A stretch of DNA of 44,556 bases from an uncultured Collinsella sp. (GCA_900542635.1 UQOJ01000012.1:1-44556), one strand, 5' to 3'. Shown: positions 8,351-16,816, numbered from the stretch's first letter. Program-made: numbers and translations. Notes: generated from the sequence alone by a model not told the origin.

Positions 8351-8440
8351 GCACGAGCTTTTCGTAGCGCCGCTATTTCGGCGGCTGTATTTAGCTTCGT
8401 GCATCGGGTTTCGAGCATGCCGATGGAGGTGTTTTGCCGT

Positions 8441-9073
8441 ATGACTACCGTAAGACGTGCCGATCTTTCTTGTGTCGTCCAAGCGGGCGGGCTGTCCTCA
8501 CGCATGGGACGCGATAAGGCGCGCATGTCGTTTTGCGGCGAGCCGCTCATCGAACGCGTGCTGGGTCGGCTAGCGCCAGTTGCCGGCGAGTTGGTCGTGA
8601 CGACTTCGCGTCCCAGCGAGCTTGCCTATCTTGAGGAGCGCGCGTTTGGTGGCCTGGTGCCACGCGTGGTAACGGACCTTGAAGGGTCGGCGGGTGCCAT
8701 GCGTGGCATCGCGAGCTCGCTGGCTGCCGCTCGGTTGCCCCTCGCGGCGATCGTCGCCTGTGATATGCCGTTTGTCTCGCCGGAACTCATCGCCGCGCTT
8801 GCCGATCGTGTTGAGGTCGAGGCGCTCGACGTGTGCGTGCCGCGCGAGGAGCGGGGGATTGAGCCGCTTTGCGCCGTCTGGCGCCGTGACGCGTGTGCGC
8901 CGGTCGCCCAAGAGCTACTCGCCTGCGACCGTCAGCGCATTCGCTGCCTGATTAATCGCGTTCAGGCTGGTTATATGGATGAGCCGCAGATCGTTAAGGT
9001 CGCAGGCTCGACGCTCTGCTTCGAGAATGTCAATACGCCCGAGGAGTTTGCGGCAGCCGAGCTGCTCACCTAG
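8441..9073 (+). CDS. mobA: Molybdenum cofactor guanylyltransferase (MobA)
   Basis: A 210-residue nucleotidyltransferase that attaches GMP from GTP to molybdopterin to form MGD, the cofactor form needed by the oxidoreductase at 2425-4542 and by formate dehydrogenases. The N-terminal signature CVVQAGGLSSRMGRDKARM matches the family pattern (LAGGxSxRMGxDKA). IVACDMPFVSPELIAAL contains the metal-binding Asp, and FENVNTPEEF near the C-terminus matches the usual (D/N)(I/V)NTPED-like motif. I chose ATG 8441, with GGAGGT ten bases upstream. The long open frame extending back to 8168 would run over selC and its terminator and is not coding there. Confidence 0.9.
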   Translation: MTTVRRADLSCVVQAGGLSSRMGRDKARMSFCGEPLIERVLGRLAPVAGELVVTTSRPSELAYLEERAFGGLVPRVVTDLEGSAGAMRGIASSLAAARLPLAAIVACDMPFVSPELIAALADRVEVEALDVCVPREERGIEPLCAVWRRDACAPVAQELLACDRQRIRCLINRVQAGYMDEPQIVKVAGSTLCFENVNTPEEFAAAELLT

Positions 9074-9102
9074 ATCTGCACACATCAATGACGGGAGATG
9101 CC

Positions 9103-9498
9103 GTGTCACATGATATTTGCCCCGATACCGGGGAACCTTGCACTTGCGATGGGTCCGAGCCTTGCACCTGCGGCTGTGGCGGCTGTGGACATACGGCCGA
9201 GGAAGAGGCAGCGGCGGCTGCGTATCGCGAGTCGCACCGCGAGGCCTCGTCCGGTGATGCCCTCGACCACGAGCGCAAGATCATCGTTTCGTTCGACAGC
9301 ACCTTCGATGTGATGGAATGCGAACAGCTGTGCCTTGCCGCCGGTGTTCCTGGGCGCATCATGCCGCTGCCCGGCTCCATCACCGCCGGCTGCGGACTGT
9401 GCTGGGCCATGCCGTTCTCGGGCGATGCCCTCGCCGCCTTCCGCGCTGCCACCGAAGGCCGTATAACCCCCGCCGACTACCACCAGCTCGTCCTCTAA
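9103..9498 (+). CDS. DUF3343 (putative Se/S carrier-like) protein with Cys-rich N-terminus
   Basis: A protein of about 131 residues. The C-terminal half (KIIVSFDSTFDVMECEQLCLAAGVPGRIMPLPGSITAGCGLCWAMPF) matches DUF3343. These are small proteins proposed as selenium or sulfur carriers because they occur with selD, selenium-dependent molybdenum hydroxylase genes and related factors. The GCGLCW cysteines are the likely functional site. The N-terminal 30 residues add a dense cluster, CPDTGEPCTCDGSEPCTCGCGGCGH, which looks metal- or chalcogen-binding and is unusual for the family as I know it. GTG 9103 is favoured by GGGAG five bases upstream; ATG 9088 is the alternative and has no Shine-Dalgarno sequence. 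Its location after selA-selB-selC-mobA supports a selenium role. Confidence 0.75.
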   Translation: MSHDICPDTGEPCTCDGSEPCTCGCGGCGHTAEEEAAAAAYRESHREASSGDALDHERKIIVSFDSTFDVMECEQLCLAAGVPGRIMPLPGSITAGCGLCWAMPFSGDALAAFRAATEGRITPADYHQLVL

Positions 9499-9506
9499 CC
9501 ACCAAC

Positions 9507-9541
9507 ACCACCACAAAGGTGCCTGTCCCCAATGTGGTGGT
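9507..9541. repeat. Hairpin containing the GGTGCCTGTCCCC motif
   Basis: ACCACCACA (9507-9515) pairs perfectly with TGTGGTGGT (9533-9541) around AAGGTGCCTGTCCCCAA. A short T run (TTT) follows, so it may act as a weak terminator for the DUF3343 gene. The GTGCCTGTCCCC core resembles REP sequences seen in many genomes. Between here and gdhA (9542-9755) I see no gene. Confidence 0.5.
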
Positions 9542-9755
9542 TTAGAACACGTGGACGAAACAGGTTTGAAACACGGGTTTTGCACGTCAGGCTCTCAAAA
9601 ACGCTTCTACCTGCATCGTAATCAAAACGAAACATCTGCTCGTCGGCTTATGCGAAACTTTGCTGCAACAGTGCGATATTATCCATACTCGATAAAGTTC
9701 GCGGCGCATGGGGTGCCGCGACCAACATTTTTCGTTTCCCATCATTGGAGGAAGC

Positions 9756-11111
9756 ATGAGCTACACGCAGAAAGTTCTCGAAGAGCTCAAGGCCCGCTAT
9801 CCCGAGCAGCCTGAGTTCATCCAGGCCGCGACCGAGATCCTCGGCACCATCCAGCCGGCGCTCGACGCCCACCCCGAGTACGAGGAGGCCGCCCTGCTGG
9901 AGCGCCTCGTCGAGCCCGAGCGCATCGTTATGTTCCGTGTCCCCTGGGTCGACGACCAGGGCAAGGTCCAGGTCAACCGCGGCTACCGCGTCGAGTTCAA
10001 CTCTGCCATTGGACCCTACAAGGGCGGCCTGCGCTTTAACCCGACGGTCACCCTGGGTATGCTCAAGTTCCTGGGTCTGGAGCAGATCCTCAAGAACAGC
10101 CTGACCACCCTTCCCATGGGCGGCGGCAAGGGCGGCTCCGACTTTGATCCTAAGGGCAAGTCCAACAACGAGATCATGCACTTCTGCCAGTCCTTCATGA
10201 CCGAGCTCTATCGCCACATCGGCCCCAACACCGACGTTCCCGCCGGCGACCTGGGCGTTGGCGGCCGCGAGGTTGCCTACCTGTTCGGTCAGTACAAGCG
10301 CCTGACCAACGAGTGGACCGGCGTCCTCACCGGCAAGGGCCTCTCCTTTGGTGGCTCGCTCGCCCGCACCGAGGCCACCGGCTACGGCCTGGCCTACTTT
10401 GTGGACGAGTATCTCAAGAGCCGCGGCGATTCCTTCGAGGGCAAAAACGTCGTCGTTCACGGCTCCGGTAACGTCGCCATCTACGCGGTCCAGAAGGTTT
10501 CTCAGCTCGGCGGCAAGGTGCTGGCCTGCTCCGATACCCACGGCTGGGTCGAGGATCCCGACGGCATCGACTACACCGTGCTCGAGCACGTTTACAACAA
10601 GAAGCGCTCTGGCCACGACAAGGGCGTTACGCTCGCCATGTACGTTGACGAGAAGCCCAACGCCGTGTGGCACGAGGGCGACGGCCGCGGCGTGTGGCAG
10701 CTGCCCTGCGACATTGCGCTGCCCTGCGCTCGCGAGAACACGCTGCTGCTCGAGGATGCCCAGGCGCTCGTCGCCAACGGCTGCAAGGTGGTCGGCGAGG
10801 GCGCGAACATGCCCACGACCATCGAGGCCACGACCTACTTCCAGGAGAACGGCGTCGCCTTTATGCCCGGTAAGGCTGCCAACGCCGGCGGCGTGCTCGT
10901 GTCCGGCCTGGAGATGAGCCAGAACGCCGAGCATCTGTCCTGGACCTTCGAGGAGGTCGACGGCAAGCTCGAGCAGCTCATGCGCGGCATGTTCCACAAC
11001 GTGGACGACACCGCCAAGGAGTACGGCGAGGAGGGCAACTTCGTCATGGGCGCCAACATCGCCGGCTTCCTGAAGGTCGCCGATGCCATGCTCGCCCAGG
11101 GCGTCTGCTAA
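9756..11111 (+). CDS. gdhA: NADP-type glutamate dehydrogenase
   Basis: A 451-residue hexameric-class glutamate dehydrogenase (reductive amination of 2-oxoglutarate; ammonium assimilation). It shows the substrate domain PYKGGLRFNPTVTLGMLKFLG and the catalytic-lysine segment LPMGGGKGGSDFDPKGKS. VPAGDLGVGGREVAYL and GKGLSFGGSLARTEATGYGL follow, then the Rossmann motif VVHGSGNVAIYAVQK and a C-terminal NAGGVLVSGLEMSQN. The length is standard for bacterial GdhA. ATG 9756 is preceded by GGAGGAAGC; the frame extends upstream to 9708 without a ribosome site. A terminator follows at 11139. The gene stands alone. Cofactor preference is inferred from the family type. Confidence 0.96.
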   Translation: MSYTQKVLEELKARYPEQPEFIQAATEILGTIQPALDAHPEYEEAALLERLVEPERIVMFRVPWVDDQGKVQVNRGYRVEFNSAIGPYKGGLRFNPTVTLGMLKFLGLEQILKNSLTTLPMGGGKGGSDFDPKGKSNNEIMHFCQSFMTELYRHIGPNTDVPAGDLGVGGREVAYLFGQYKRLTNEWTGVLTGKGLSFGGSLARTEATGYGLAYFVDEYLKSRGDSFEGKNVVVHGSGNVAIYAVQKVSQLGGKVLACSDTHGWVEDPDGIDYTVLEHVYNKKRSGHDKGVTLAMYVDEKPNAVWHEGDGRGVWQLPCDIALPCARENTLLLEDAQALVANGCKVVGEGANMPTTIEATTYFQENGVAFMPGKAANAGGVLVSGLEMSQNAEHLSWTFEEVDGKLEQLMRGMFHNVDDTAKEYGEEGNFVMGANIAGFLKVADAMLAQGVC

Positions 11112-11138
11112 ATCTTCGCTCGACATAGCATGTGATGA

Positions 11139-11168
11139 GGCTCCCAGCTATCCGGCTGGGAGCCTTTT
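11139..11168 (+). terminator. Terminator after gdhA
   Basis: GGCTCCCAG (11139-11147) pairs perfectly with CTGGGAGCC (11155-11163) around a 7-nt loop and is followed by TTTT. Confidence 0.88.
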
Positions 11169-11187
11169 CTATCCCGGAGGACTCCTC

Positions 11188-11260
11188 ATAACTTGCGGTG
11201 ATATACGGACTGTTTAGCGTCCTAGAAAGGCTAATCAGTCCGTATATCACCGCAAGTTAT
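11188..11260. repeat. REP-like palindromic repeat, copy 2 (perfect arms)
   Basis: Perfect 25-bp inverted arms at 11188-11212 and 11236-11260 enclose a 23-nt spacer. The arm core is TTGCGGTGATATACGGACTG. Near-identical arms occur at 23514-23580 and 25052-25114, and a diverged copy at 8066-8132. It lies between the gdhA terminator and the molybdenum hydroxylase genes. Confidence 0.92.
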
Positions 11261-11340
11261 GTATGGGTGGGAGGATTTTGTCCTAAAACGGTGTGCGGCC
11301 CCTCGTTTGGTACACTTAAAGGTACTGGACAAGTGAAGAG

Positions 11341-12255
11341 ATGGGGGAGAACGTGCTCAAGTTCGGTACCTACGTCCGTGTTGGAAACGCGGCCGAAGCC
11401 TATGAGCTCTTACAGAAGAACCGCAACAACAAGATTGTGGGCGGCGGCATCTGGATGCGCCTGGGTTCGCGTCGCGTGGCGACGGCGATTGACCTTTCGG
11501 CCTGCGGACTCGATCAGATCGAGGAGACCGAGACTGAGTTTCGCATCGGTGCCATGTGCACCCTGCGCCAGCTCGAGCGTCATGCCGGGCTCAACGCGCT
11601 TGTCAACAATGTCTTTGAGTTCGCCGTCCACGACATCGTGGGCGTCCAGCTGCGCAACACCGCCACGGTGGGCGGCAGCATCTACGGCCGCTTTGGCTTC
11701 TCGGACGTTCTCTCGGCCTTTTTGGCGCTCGATTCCTATGTTGAGCTGACGGGCGCCGGCCGTGTGCCGCTCGCCGAGTTCGTGGACATGGGCTACGTAC
11801 GTGACGTGATCGAGCACGTCGTGGTCGTCAAGCACGATTACCGTGCGAGCTACGAGGCCGTGCGCAAGGCCGCGACCGACTTCCCCTCGCTGAACGTCAC
11901 CGCCGCTTGGTGGGACGGCTCCTGGCACGTCACCGTGGGCGCCCGCCCGCTGCGCGCGACCTTGCTGCAGGGCGAGGCGTGTGGCCTTACCAACGAGCAT
12001 CCTTCCGAGGACGAGCTTCGCGCTCTGGCCGCATCCGTGCGCGCGCTGAGCTACGGCACCAACCTGTGGGGCTCGGCCGACTACCGTCGCCGCATCTCGG
12101 CTCCGCTGGCGATTCAGGCTGTGCGTCGCGCCGCCGGCATCGAGCTTTCGGCCGCGCTTGCCCACGAGCTCGAGGGCGTGCAGATCCCTAAGTTTGCCAC
12201 GGACGAGTATTCCTGCCGCCGCGTGCCCGGCGTCGATTCTAGCGAGGTGCGCTAA
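11341..12255 (+). CDS. Molybdenum hydroxylase FAD-binding subunit (XdhB/CoxM type)
   Basis: A 304-residue FAD-binding subunit of the xanthine dehydrogenase/CO dehydrogenase family, which passes electrons from the Fe-S clusters to the acceptor. The FAD motifs are NNKIVGGGIWMRLG near residue 30 and QLRNTATVGGSIYGRFGFSD near residue 105. The C-terminal CO-dehydrogenase flavoprotein domain (SLNVTAAWWDGSWHVTVGARPLRA) follows. A TACACT -10-like element lies at 11311. ATG 11341 is used; an internal GTG at 11353 sits too close to GGGGGAG. The stop overlaps the next ATG by one base, so the two subunits are translated together. Confidence 0.85.
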   Translation: MGENVLKFGTYVRVGNAAEAYELLQKNRNNKIVGGGIWMRLGSRRVATAIDLSACGLDQIEETETEFRIGAMCTLRQLERHAGLNALVNNVFEFAVHDIVGVQLRNTATVGGSIYGRFGFSDVLSAFLALDSYVELTGAGRVPLAEFVDMGYVRDVIEHVVVVKHDYRASYEAVRKAATDFPSLNVTAAWWDGSWHVTVGARPLRATLLQGEACGLTNEHPSEDELRALAASVRALSYGTNLWGSADYRRRISAPLAIQAVRRAAGIELSAALAHELEGVQIPKFATDEYSCRRVPGVDSSEVR

Positions 12256-15086
12256 TGGCTGCCAAACTCATCGATCTTTCCTTTACGCTCAACGGCCGTA
12301 AGGTCAAGGTTCAGATTGCCCCCGACACCATGCTCTTTGCACTGCTGCGCGAGCAGGGCTGTGCGTCGGTGCGTTGCGCCTGCGAAACCAACAACTGCGG
12401 CCTGTGCACGGTGTGGCTTGACGGCGACCCGGTGCTGAGCTGCTCGGTTCCCGCCGCCCGTGTTGAGGGCCACACCATCACCACGCTCGAGGGCCTCAAG
12501 GCCGAGTCCGAGGCGCTCGCCCGCGCAATGGCTGCTGAAGGTGCCGAACAGTGCGGTTTTTGCGCTCCCGGCCTCATCATGAACGTGCTGGCGCTTGCCC
12601 GCGCCGCCAAGGAGGACCCGAGCCTCGTCGCCACGCGCGAGGAGGTGTCGCGCCAGCTGGCCGGCAACCTCTGCCGCTGCAGCGGCTACGAGAGCCAGCT
12701 GCGCGCCATCGTCCGCTTCCTCAACGAGTCCGGCGTGCAGGTGGGCTTTGAGATGCCCGAGCTGCCGGTCAACGACACCAGCTGCGACGGTGTCTCCTAC
12801 AAGCAGATCACCCACAAGCAGCCCAAGAAGGACTCGAAGGCTCTGCTCGAGGGACGTCCCGTCTACACGGGCGACCTAGTGCCTGCTGGCGCCCTGATCG
12901 TCAAGCTCAAGCGCAGCCCGTATGCCCGCGCCAAGATCCGCTCTATCGATACGTCGCGCGCCCTGAAGGTGCCCGGCGTCGTGGGCGTCTACACCTACGA
13001 GGACGTGCCCCAGCGCCGCTTTACCATCGCCGGTCAGAGCTATCCGCAGCCTAGTCCCTATGACCGCCTGATTCTCGAGAACCTGGTGCGCTACCAAAAC
13101 GAGGAGGTGGCGATCGTCGCCGCCGAGACCGAGGAGGCTGCCGACAAGGCGCTCAAGCTCATCAAGGTCGACTACGAGGTGCTCGAGCCCCTGCTCGACT
13201 TTACCCAGGCGCTCGATAACGACATCGTGGTCCACCCCGAGGGCGACGTGACCTTTATGTTCCCGCAGGGCGGCGACGTTGCTCGCAACCTGGTGTGCAG
13301 CGGTACCAGCGATTTTGGCGACTTGGACGAAGCGTTCGCCCAGAGTGACATCGTCTTCACCCGCACCTATACCAGCCAGGCCACGCAGACCGCGCCCATG
13401 GAGACCTTCCGCGCCTTCGCGACGACCGATGCGTTTGGGCGCATCTCGGTGACCACCTCGACGCAGGTGCCCTTCCACGTGCGCCGCATGGTCGCGCAGT
13501 CGCTCGACATTCCGCAGTCGCAGGTGCAGGTCATTAAGCCGCGCATCGGTGGCGGCTTTGGCTCCAAGCAGACGGGCTGCTGCGAGATCTTCGTTGCGTT
13601 CGTGACCCAACAGACCGGCCGTCCGAGCTATTGCTGCTACACCCGCGAGGAGACCATCACTGCGGGCAACTCGCGCCACCAGATGCAGATGACCGTTAAG
13701 CTGGGCGCCATGAACGACGGCACTATCACGGCCATCGACCTGCACACGCTGTCCAACGCCGGTGCGTATGGCGAGCACGCCACCACGACGATCGGCCTTT
13801 CGGGGCACAAGAGCCTGCCGATTTACAACCATGTGAAGGCGAGCCGCTTTAGCTGGGACGCCGTCTACACCAATACCAACCGCGGCGGCGCGTATCGCGG
13901 CTACGGTGCCACCCAGGGCCAGTTTGCCGTGGAGAGCGCCGTCAACGAGCTCGCCGACATGCTGCACATGGATCCCGCCGACCTGCGCCTTAAGAATATG
14001 GTGCACGAGGGCGAGATCATGCCGCAGTACTACAACGAGAAGCTCAACGCCTGTGCGCTCGACCGCTGCCTGCTGCGCGCGATGGACATGATCGGTTGGC
14101 GCGACAAGCCGCTGGCCGTGGACCTGGGCGACCGCGTGCGCGCCTTGGGCTGCGCGCTCACTATGCAGGGCTCGGGTATCTCCAACGTGGATATCGCCGG
14201 CATCGACATGCGCCTGGAAGAGGACGGCTTCATTACCATCGGCACCGGCGCCACCGATAACGGCATGGGCGTCGATACAATCCTGGCGCAGATTGCCGCC
14301 GAGGAGCTGGGCGTGGAGAGTTCGATGATCGTGGTGCGCGGCGTGGACACCGATGTGTCGCCGTTCGACGCCGGCTCGTACGCGAGCTCGGGCACGTACG
14401 TGACGGGTCTGGCAGCCAAGAACGCCGCGACGGAGCTGCGCGAGAAGATCTGTGCCAAGGCTGCCCAGATGTGGGACGTGGACGCCGCCGATGTGGTCTT
14501 CGACGGCCAGTACGTGCGTCTGTCCGACGAGCGTGCCGCGCGTGAGCAGAACCGCTACCTCACGCTGCGCGACTTTGCCAACCTGTGCGTCAAGAATATC
14601 GCGGGCGGCGACGCGCTCACCTCGCACGCCTCTGCCTGCCTGCCCGTTTCGCCCCCGCCGTTTATGGCCGGCATTGCCGAGGTCGAGGTCGACAAGGCCA
14701 CCGGAAAGGTGACTGTTGTGGACTACGCGGCGGCTGTGGACTGCGGCACCGTGATCAACGAGGCGCTCGCGCGCGTCCAGGCCGAGGGCGGCATTGCCCA
14801 GGGTATCGGCCACGCGCTCTACGAGATCGTGGAGCACGACGACCGCGGCCGCCTGCGCACCGGCAACTTTATGAGCTACAAGTTGCCCACGCGCCTGGAT
14901 ATCGGCAGCATTCGCGTGGCCTTTGAGCCGAGCTACGAGCCGACGGGCCCGTTTGGCGCCAAGTCGATCGGCGAGGTCGTCATCAACACGCCGCTCGCCG
15001 CCGTTGCCTCGGCCGTGGCGCACGCCACCGGCCACCAGGTTCGCTCGCTGCCGATCACGCCCGAGAAGGCCCTGCTGGGGGAGTAG
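12255..15086 (+). CDS. Molybdenum hydroxylase, fused 2Fe-2S and Moco-binding subunit (xanthine dehydrogenase family)
   Basis: A 943-residue fusion. Residues 1-75 form a plant-type 2Fe-2S ferredoxin domain with C43-x4-C48-x2-C51-x11-C63. The second 2Fe-2S domain carries EQCGFCAPG and GNLCRCSGY. From about residue 185 comes the a/b hammerhead domain (PVYTGDLVPAGALIVKLKRS) and then the Moco domain. Its motifs are KPRIGGGFGSKQ, GGAYRGYGATQGQF, TGATDNGMGVDT and GAKSIGE; the Glu of the last is the expected catalytic base. With the preceding FAD gene it forms a complete enzyme that hydroxylates a purine or other heterocycle or an aldehyde; the substrate is not evident. The nearby selenium genes and DUF3343 make a selenium-dependent molybdenum hydroxylase conceivable, but this is inference. 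Confidence 0.88.
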   Translation: MAAKLIDLSFTLNGRKVKVQIAPDTMLFALLREQGCASVRCACETNNCGLCTVWLDGDPVLSCSVPAARVEGHTITTLEGLKAESEALARAMAAEGAEQCGFCAPGLIMNVLALARAAKEDPSLVATREEVSRQLAGNLCRCSGYESQLRAIVRFLNESGVQVGFEMPELPVNDTSCDGVSYKQITHKQPKKDSKALLEGRPVYTGDLVPAGALIVKLKRSPYARAKIRSIDTSRALKVPGVVGVYTYEDVPQRRFTIAGQSYPQPSPYDRLILENLVRYQNEEVAIVAAETEEAADKALKLIKVDYEVLEPLLDFTQALDNDIVVHPEGDVTFMFPQGGDVARNLVCSGTSDFGDLDEAFAQSDIVFTRTYTSQATQTAPMETFRAFATTDAFGRISVTTSTQVPFHVRRMVAQSLDIPQSQVQVIKPRIGGGFGSKQTGCCEIFVAFVTQQTGRPSYCCYTREETITAGNSRHQMQMTVKLGAMNDGTITAIDLHTLSNAGAYGEHATTTIGLSGHKSLPIYNHVKASRFSWDAVYTNTNRGGAYRGYGATQGQFAVESAVNELADMLHMDPADLRLKNMVHEGEIMPQYYNEKLNACALDRCLLRAMDMIGWRDKPLAVDLGDRVRALGCALTMQGSGISNVDIAGIDMRLEEDGFITIGTGATDNGMGVDTILAQIAAEELGVESSMIVVRGVDTDVSPFDAGSYASSGTYVTGLAAKNAATELREKICAKAAQMWDVDAADVVFDGQYVRLSDERAAREQNRYLTLRDFANLCVKNIAGGDALTSHASACLPVSPPPFMAGIAEVEVDKATGKVTVVDYAAAVDCGTVINEALARVQAEGGIAQGIGHALYEIVEHDDRGRLRTGNFMSYKLPTRLDIGSIRVAFEPSYEPTGPFGAKSIGEVVINTPLAAVASAVAHATGHQVRSLPITPEKALLGE

Positions 15087-15114
15087 CGGTTAGCGAACAA
15101 GTCGTAATGGGCGG

Positions 15115-15139
15115 GGCGGGGCAACTCGTCCCGCCTTTT
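15115..15139 (+). terminator. Terminator after the molybdenum hydroxylase operon
   Basis: GGCGGG (15115-15120) pairs with CCCGCC (15130-15135) and is followed by TTTT. Confidence 0.75.
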
Positions 15140-15225
15140 GCACTCGTGGTGAGGTCGTGAGCCTGTAAAAGGTGTGCGTGCGCTTGCCGTTCGTATCTGC
15201 TATCATTCCTAGTCTGTGCGCTCAT

Positions 15226-15309
15226 GCGGGCGTGGCGGAATTGGTAGACGCGCCAGATTTAGGTTCTGGTGGGATTCCCGTGAAGGTTCGAGTCCTTTCG
15301 CCCGCACCA
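15226..15309 (+). tRNA. tRNA-Leu (anticodon UAG)
   Basis: An 84-nt gene with acceptor arm GCGGGCG (15226-15232) pairing with CGCCCGC (15299-15305), discriminator A and encoded CCA. The anticodon stem-loop CCAGA-TTTAGGT-TCTGG gives anticodon TAG, which reads CUN leucine codons. A long class II variable arm (TGGGATTCCCGT) and the T-arm with GGTTCGAGTCC are visible. It stands alone ahead of the trigger factor gene. Confidence 0.96.
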
Positions 15310-15400
15310 ACGCATCTGCGTCGGCTTCGGCCGTCGCGACTCTTTGTTGCATAAAGGTACCAGCACCTCAGATAAGCTGGGCAGTATGAGGAGGAACGTG

Positions 15401-16699
15401 TTGAACATCACCGCTTCTGACGTCAAGGACGCCAAGCTCACCGCTACGGTCACCATCCCGGCCGCCGACGTCGACGCCGCGATCAAGAAGGCCTACAAGG
15501 ACACCGCCAAGAAGTACCGCTTCCCGGGCTTCCGCGCCGGCAAGGCTCCCCGTCCGGTCATCGACTCCGCTCTTGGCGCCGAGGCTACCCTCGCTCAGGC
15601 CACCAACGACCTGATCGCCGCCAACGAGCCCGCCGTCCTCAACGAGCTGGACATCGTCCCCACCAAGAACGGTGACTACAAGGAGCTCGACCTCGCCAAG
15701 GATCACGAGGACTACACCTACACCGTCGAGTTCTCCCTGCGTCCTGCTGCCGAGCTCTCCTCCTTCGACGCCGTCGAGATCGAGATGCCTCCCGCGGAGG
15801 TCACCGAGTCCGAGATCAACAACCAGGTTGAGATGCTCCTCAACTACCGTGCCACCTTCGAGGACGTCGAGGGTCGCGCCGTCGAGGCTGACGACTATGT
15901 GACCGTCGATCTCAAGGCCGTCGAGAACGCCGACAACTTCGCTGCCGAGGGCCGCATGCTCATCGCCGGTAGCGACAGCAACCCCAAGGAGTTCAACGAG
16001 GCCCTGATCGGCGCTAACGTTGACGACGTTAAGACCGTCACCTGGACCGACGAGGTCGAGGAGGGCGAGGAGGCCGAGACCCACACCGTCGAGGTCACCG
16101 TCAAGGGCATCAAGGTCCGCAACACTCCCGAGCTCACCGACGAGCTCGTCAAGTCCGACTTTGGCTTCGACAGCATCGACGCTATGCGCGACGCCATCAA
16201 GATCGAGATCGAGCAGGACAAGGCTTCCCGCCTCCCGGCCGAGAAGGAGAACCGTTGCGTCTCCGCTCTCGCCGAGCGTCTGCAGCTCGAGGAGATGGAC
16301 GCCGACTACGAGCAGTCCGTCTTTGAGGAGCTCGGCCAGAACTTCCTGTCCAACCTCGCTGCCCGCGGCATGACGCTCGACACCTGGCTGCCCGCTTCTG
16401 GCCTGACCATGGAGCAGTTCATCGGCGACCTGCACAAGCAGGCCAACGACGTTGCCCGTGAGTCCCTGGCGCTCGACGCCCTCGCCCGTGAGCTCAAGAT
16501 CGAGGTCACCGAGGACGACATCAACGCCGAGTTCGAGAAGGCCGGCGTCAAGGACGTCGAGGCTTCCAAGGCCGAGTTCATCGCCGATGGCCGCATGCCC
16601 GCCGTCCGTGAGTCCATCCGTCGCTCCAAGGCCGTCGACCACCTGGTCGAGAACGCCAAGGTGACCGAGGTCGACGAGACCGCCAAGGACGCCGAGTAA
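15401..16699 (+). CDS. tig: Trigger factor, ribosome-associated chaperone
   Basis: About 432 residues. The N-terminal ribosome-binding domain carries FPGFRAGKAPRPVID, the conserved GFRxGKxP ribosome-docking loop. A PPIase/FKBP-like domain (about residues 155-240) and the helical substrate-binding C-terminal domain (FEELGQNFLSNLAARGMTLDTWL...) follow. In the middle domain the usual aromatic FKBP pocket residues are hard to find (LIAGSDSNPKEFNEALIG where E. coli has a LAMGQGRMIPGFEDG-like loop), so prolyl isomerase activity may be weak or absent. TTG 15401 follows AGGAGG by six bases; GTG 15398 and ATG 15386 are alternatives. The gene is followed by clpP and clpX, a classic tig-clpP-clpX order. 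Confidence 0.93.
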   Translation: MNITASDVKDAKLTATVTIPAADVDAAIKKAYKDTAKKYRFPGFRAGKAPRPVIDSALGAEATLAQATNDLIAANEPAVLNELDIVPTKNGDYKELDLAKDHEDYTYTVEFSLRPAAELSSFDAVEIEMPPAEVTESEINNQVEMLLNYRATFEDVEGRAVEADDYVTVDLKAVENADNFAAEGRMLIAGSDSNPKEFNEALIGANVDDVKTVTWTDEVEEGEEAETHTVEVTVKGIKVRNTPELTDELVKSDFGFDSIDAMRDAIKIEIEQDKASRLPAEKENRCVSALAERLQLEEMDADYEQSVFEELGQNFLSNLAARGMTLDTWLPASGLTMEQFIGDLHKQANDVARESLALDALARELKIEVTEDDINAEFEKAGVKDVEASKAEFIADGRMPAVRESIRRSKAVDHLVENAKVTEVDETAKDAE

Positions 16700-16775
16700 T
16701 TCTCGCCACCTTGCCCGCGAGCGCATGCGTGCGCCCGTGATGGGGTAAAGTTATACACCGGTTATCCGGTTGTTT

Positions 16776-16816
16776 CGTACGGTGCCAGCCAATGCATAGC
16801 ATGCGGGCACCGTACG
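16776..16816 (+). terminator. Hairpin between tig and clpP (weak terminator or leader structure)
   Basis: CGTACGGTGCC (16776-16786) pairs perfectly over 11 bp with GGCACCGTACG (16806-16816) around a 19-nt loop and is followed by TTTATCT. It ends 47 nt before the clpP start. TAAAGT and TTATAC, upstream near 16745-16755, could be promoter elements, in which case the hairpin would lie in the clpP leader. Confidence 0.5.

Noticed and set aside
8168..8440. N-terminal extension of the mobA frame back to 8168.
   Set aside because: It would translate through the tRNA-Sec gene and its terminator, and the family motif starts right after ATG 8441, which has a good ribosome site.
12876..15035. Very long antisense frame opposite the molybdenum hydroxylase gene, and similar long antisense frames opposite valS, gdhA, thrS, clpX, tig and wecB.
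   Set aside because: These are shadows of GC-rich genes with biased codon use. They have low-complexity Arg/His/Val/Gly-rich translations and no family motifs or ribosome sites.
15172..15354. A 60-codon open frame covering the tRNA-Leu gene.
   Set aside because: The segment is fully explained by the tRNA, and the frame is an accidental overlap.
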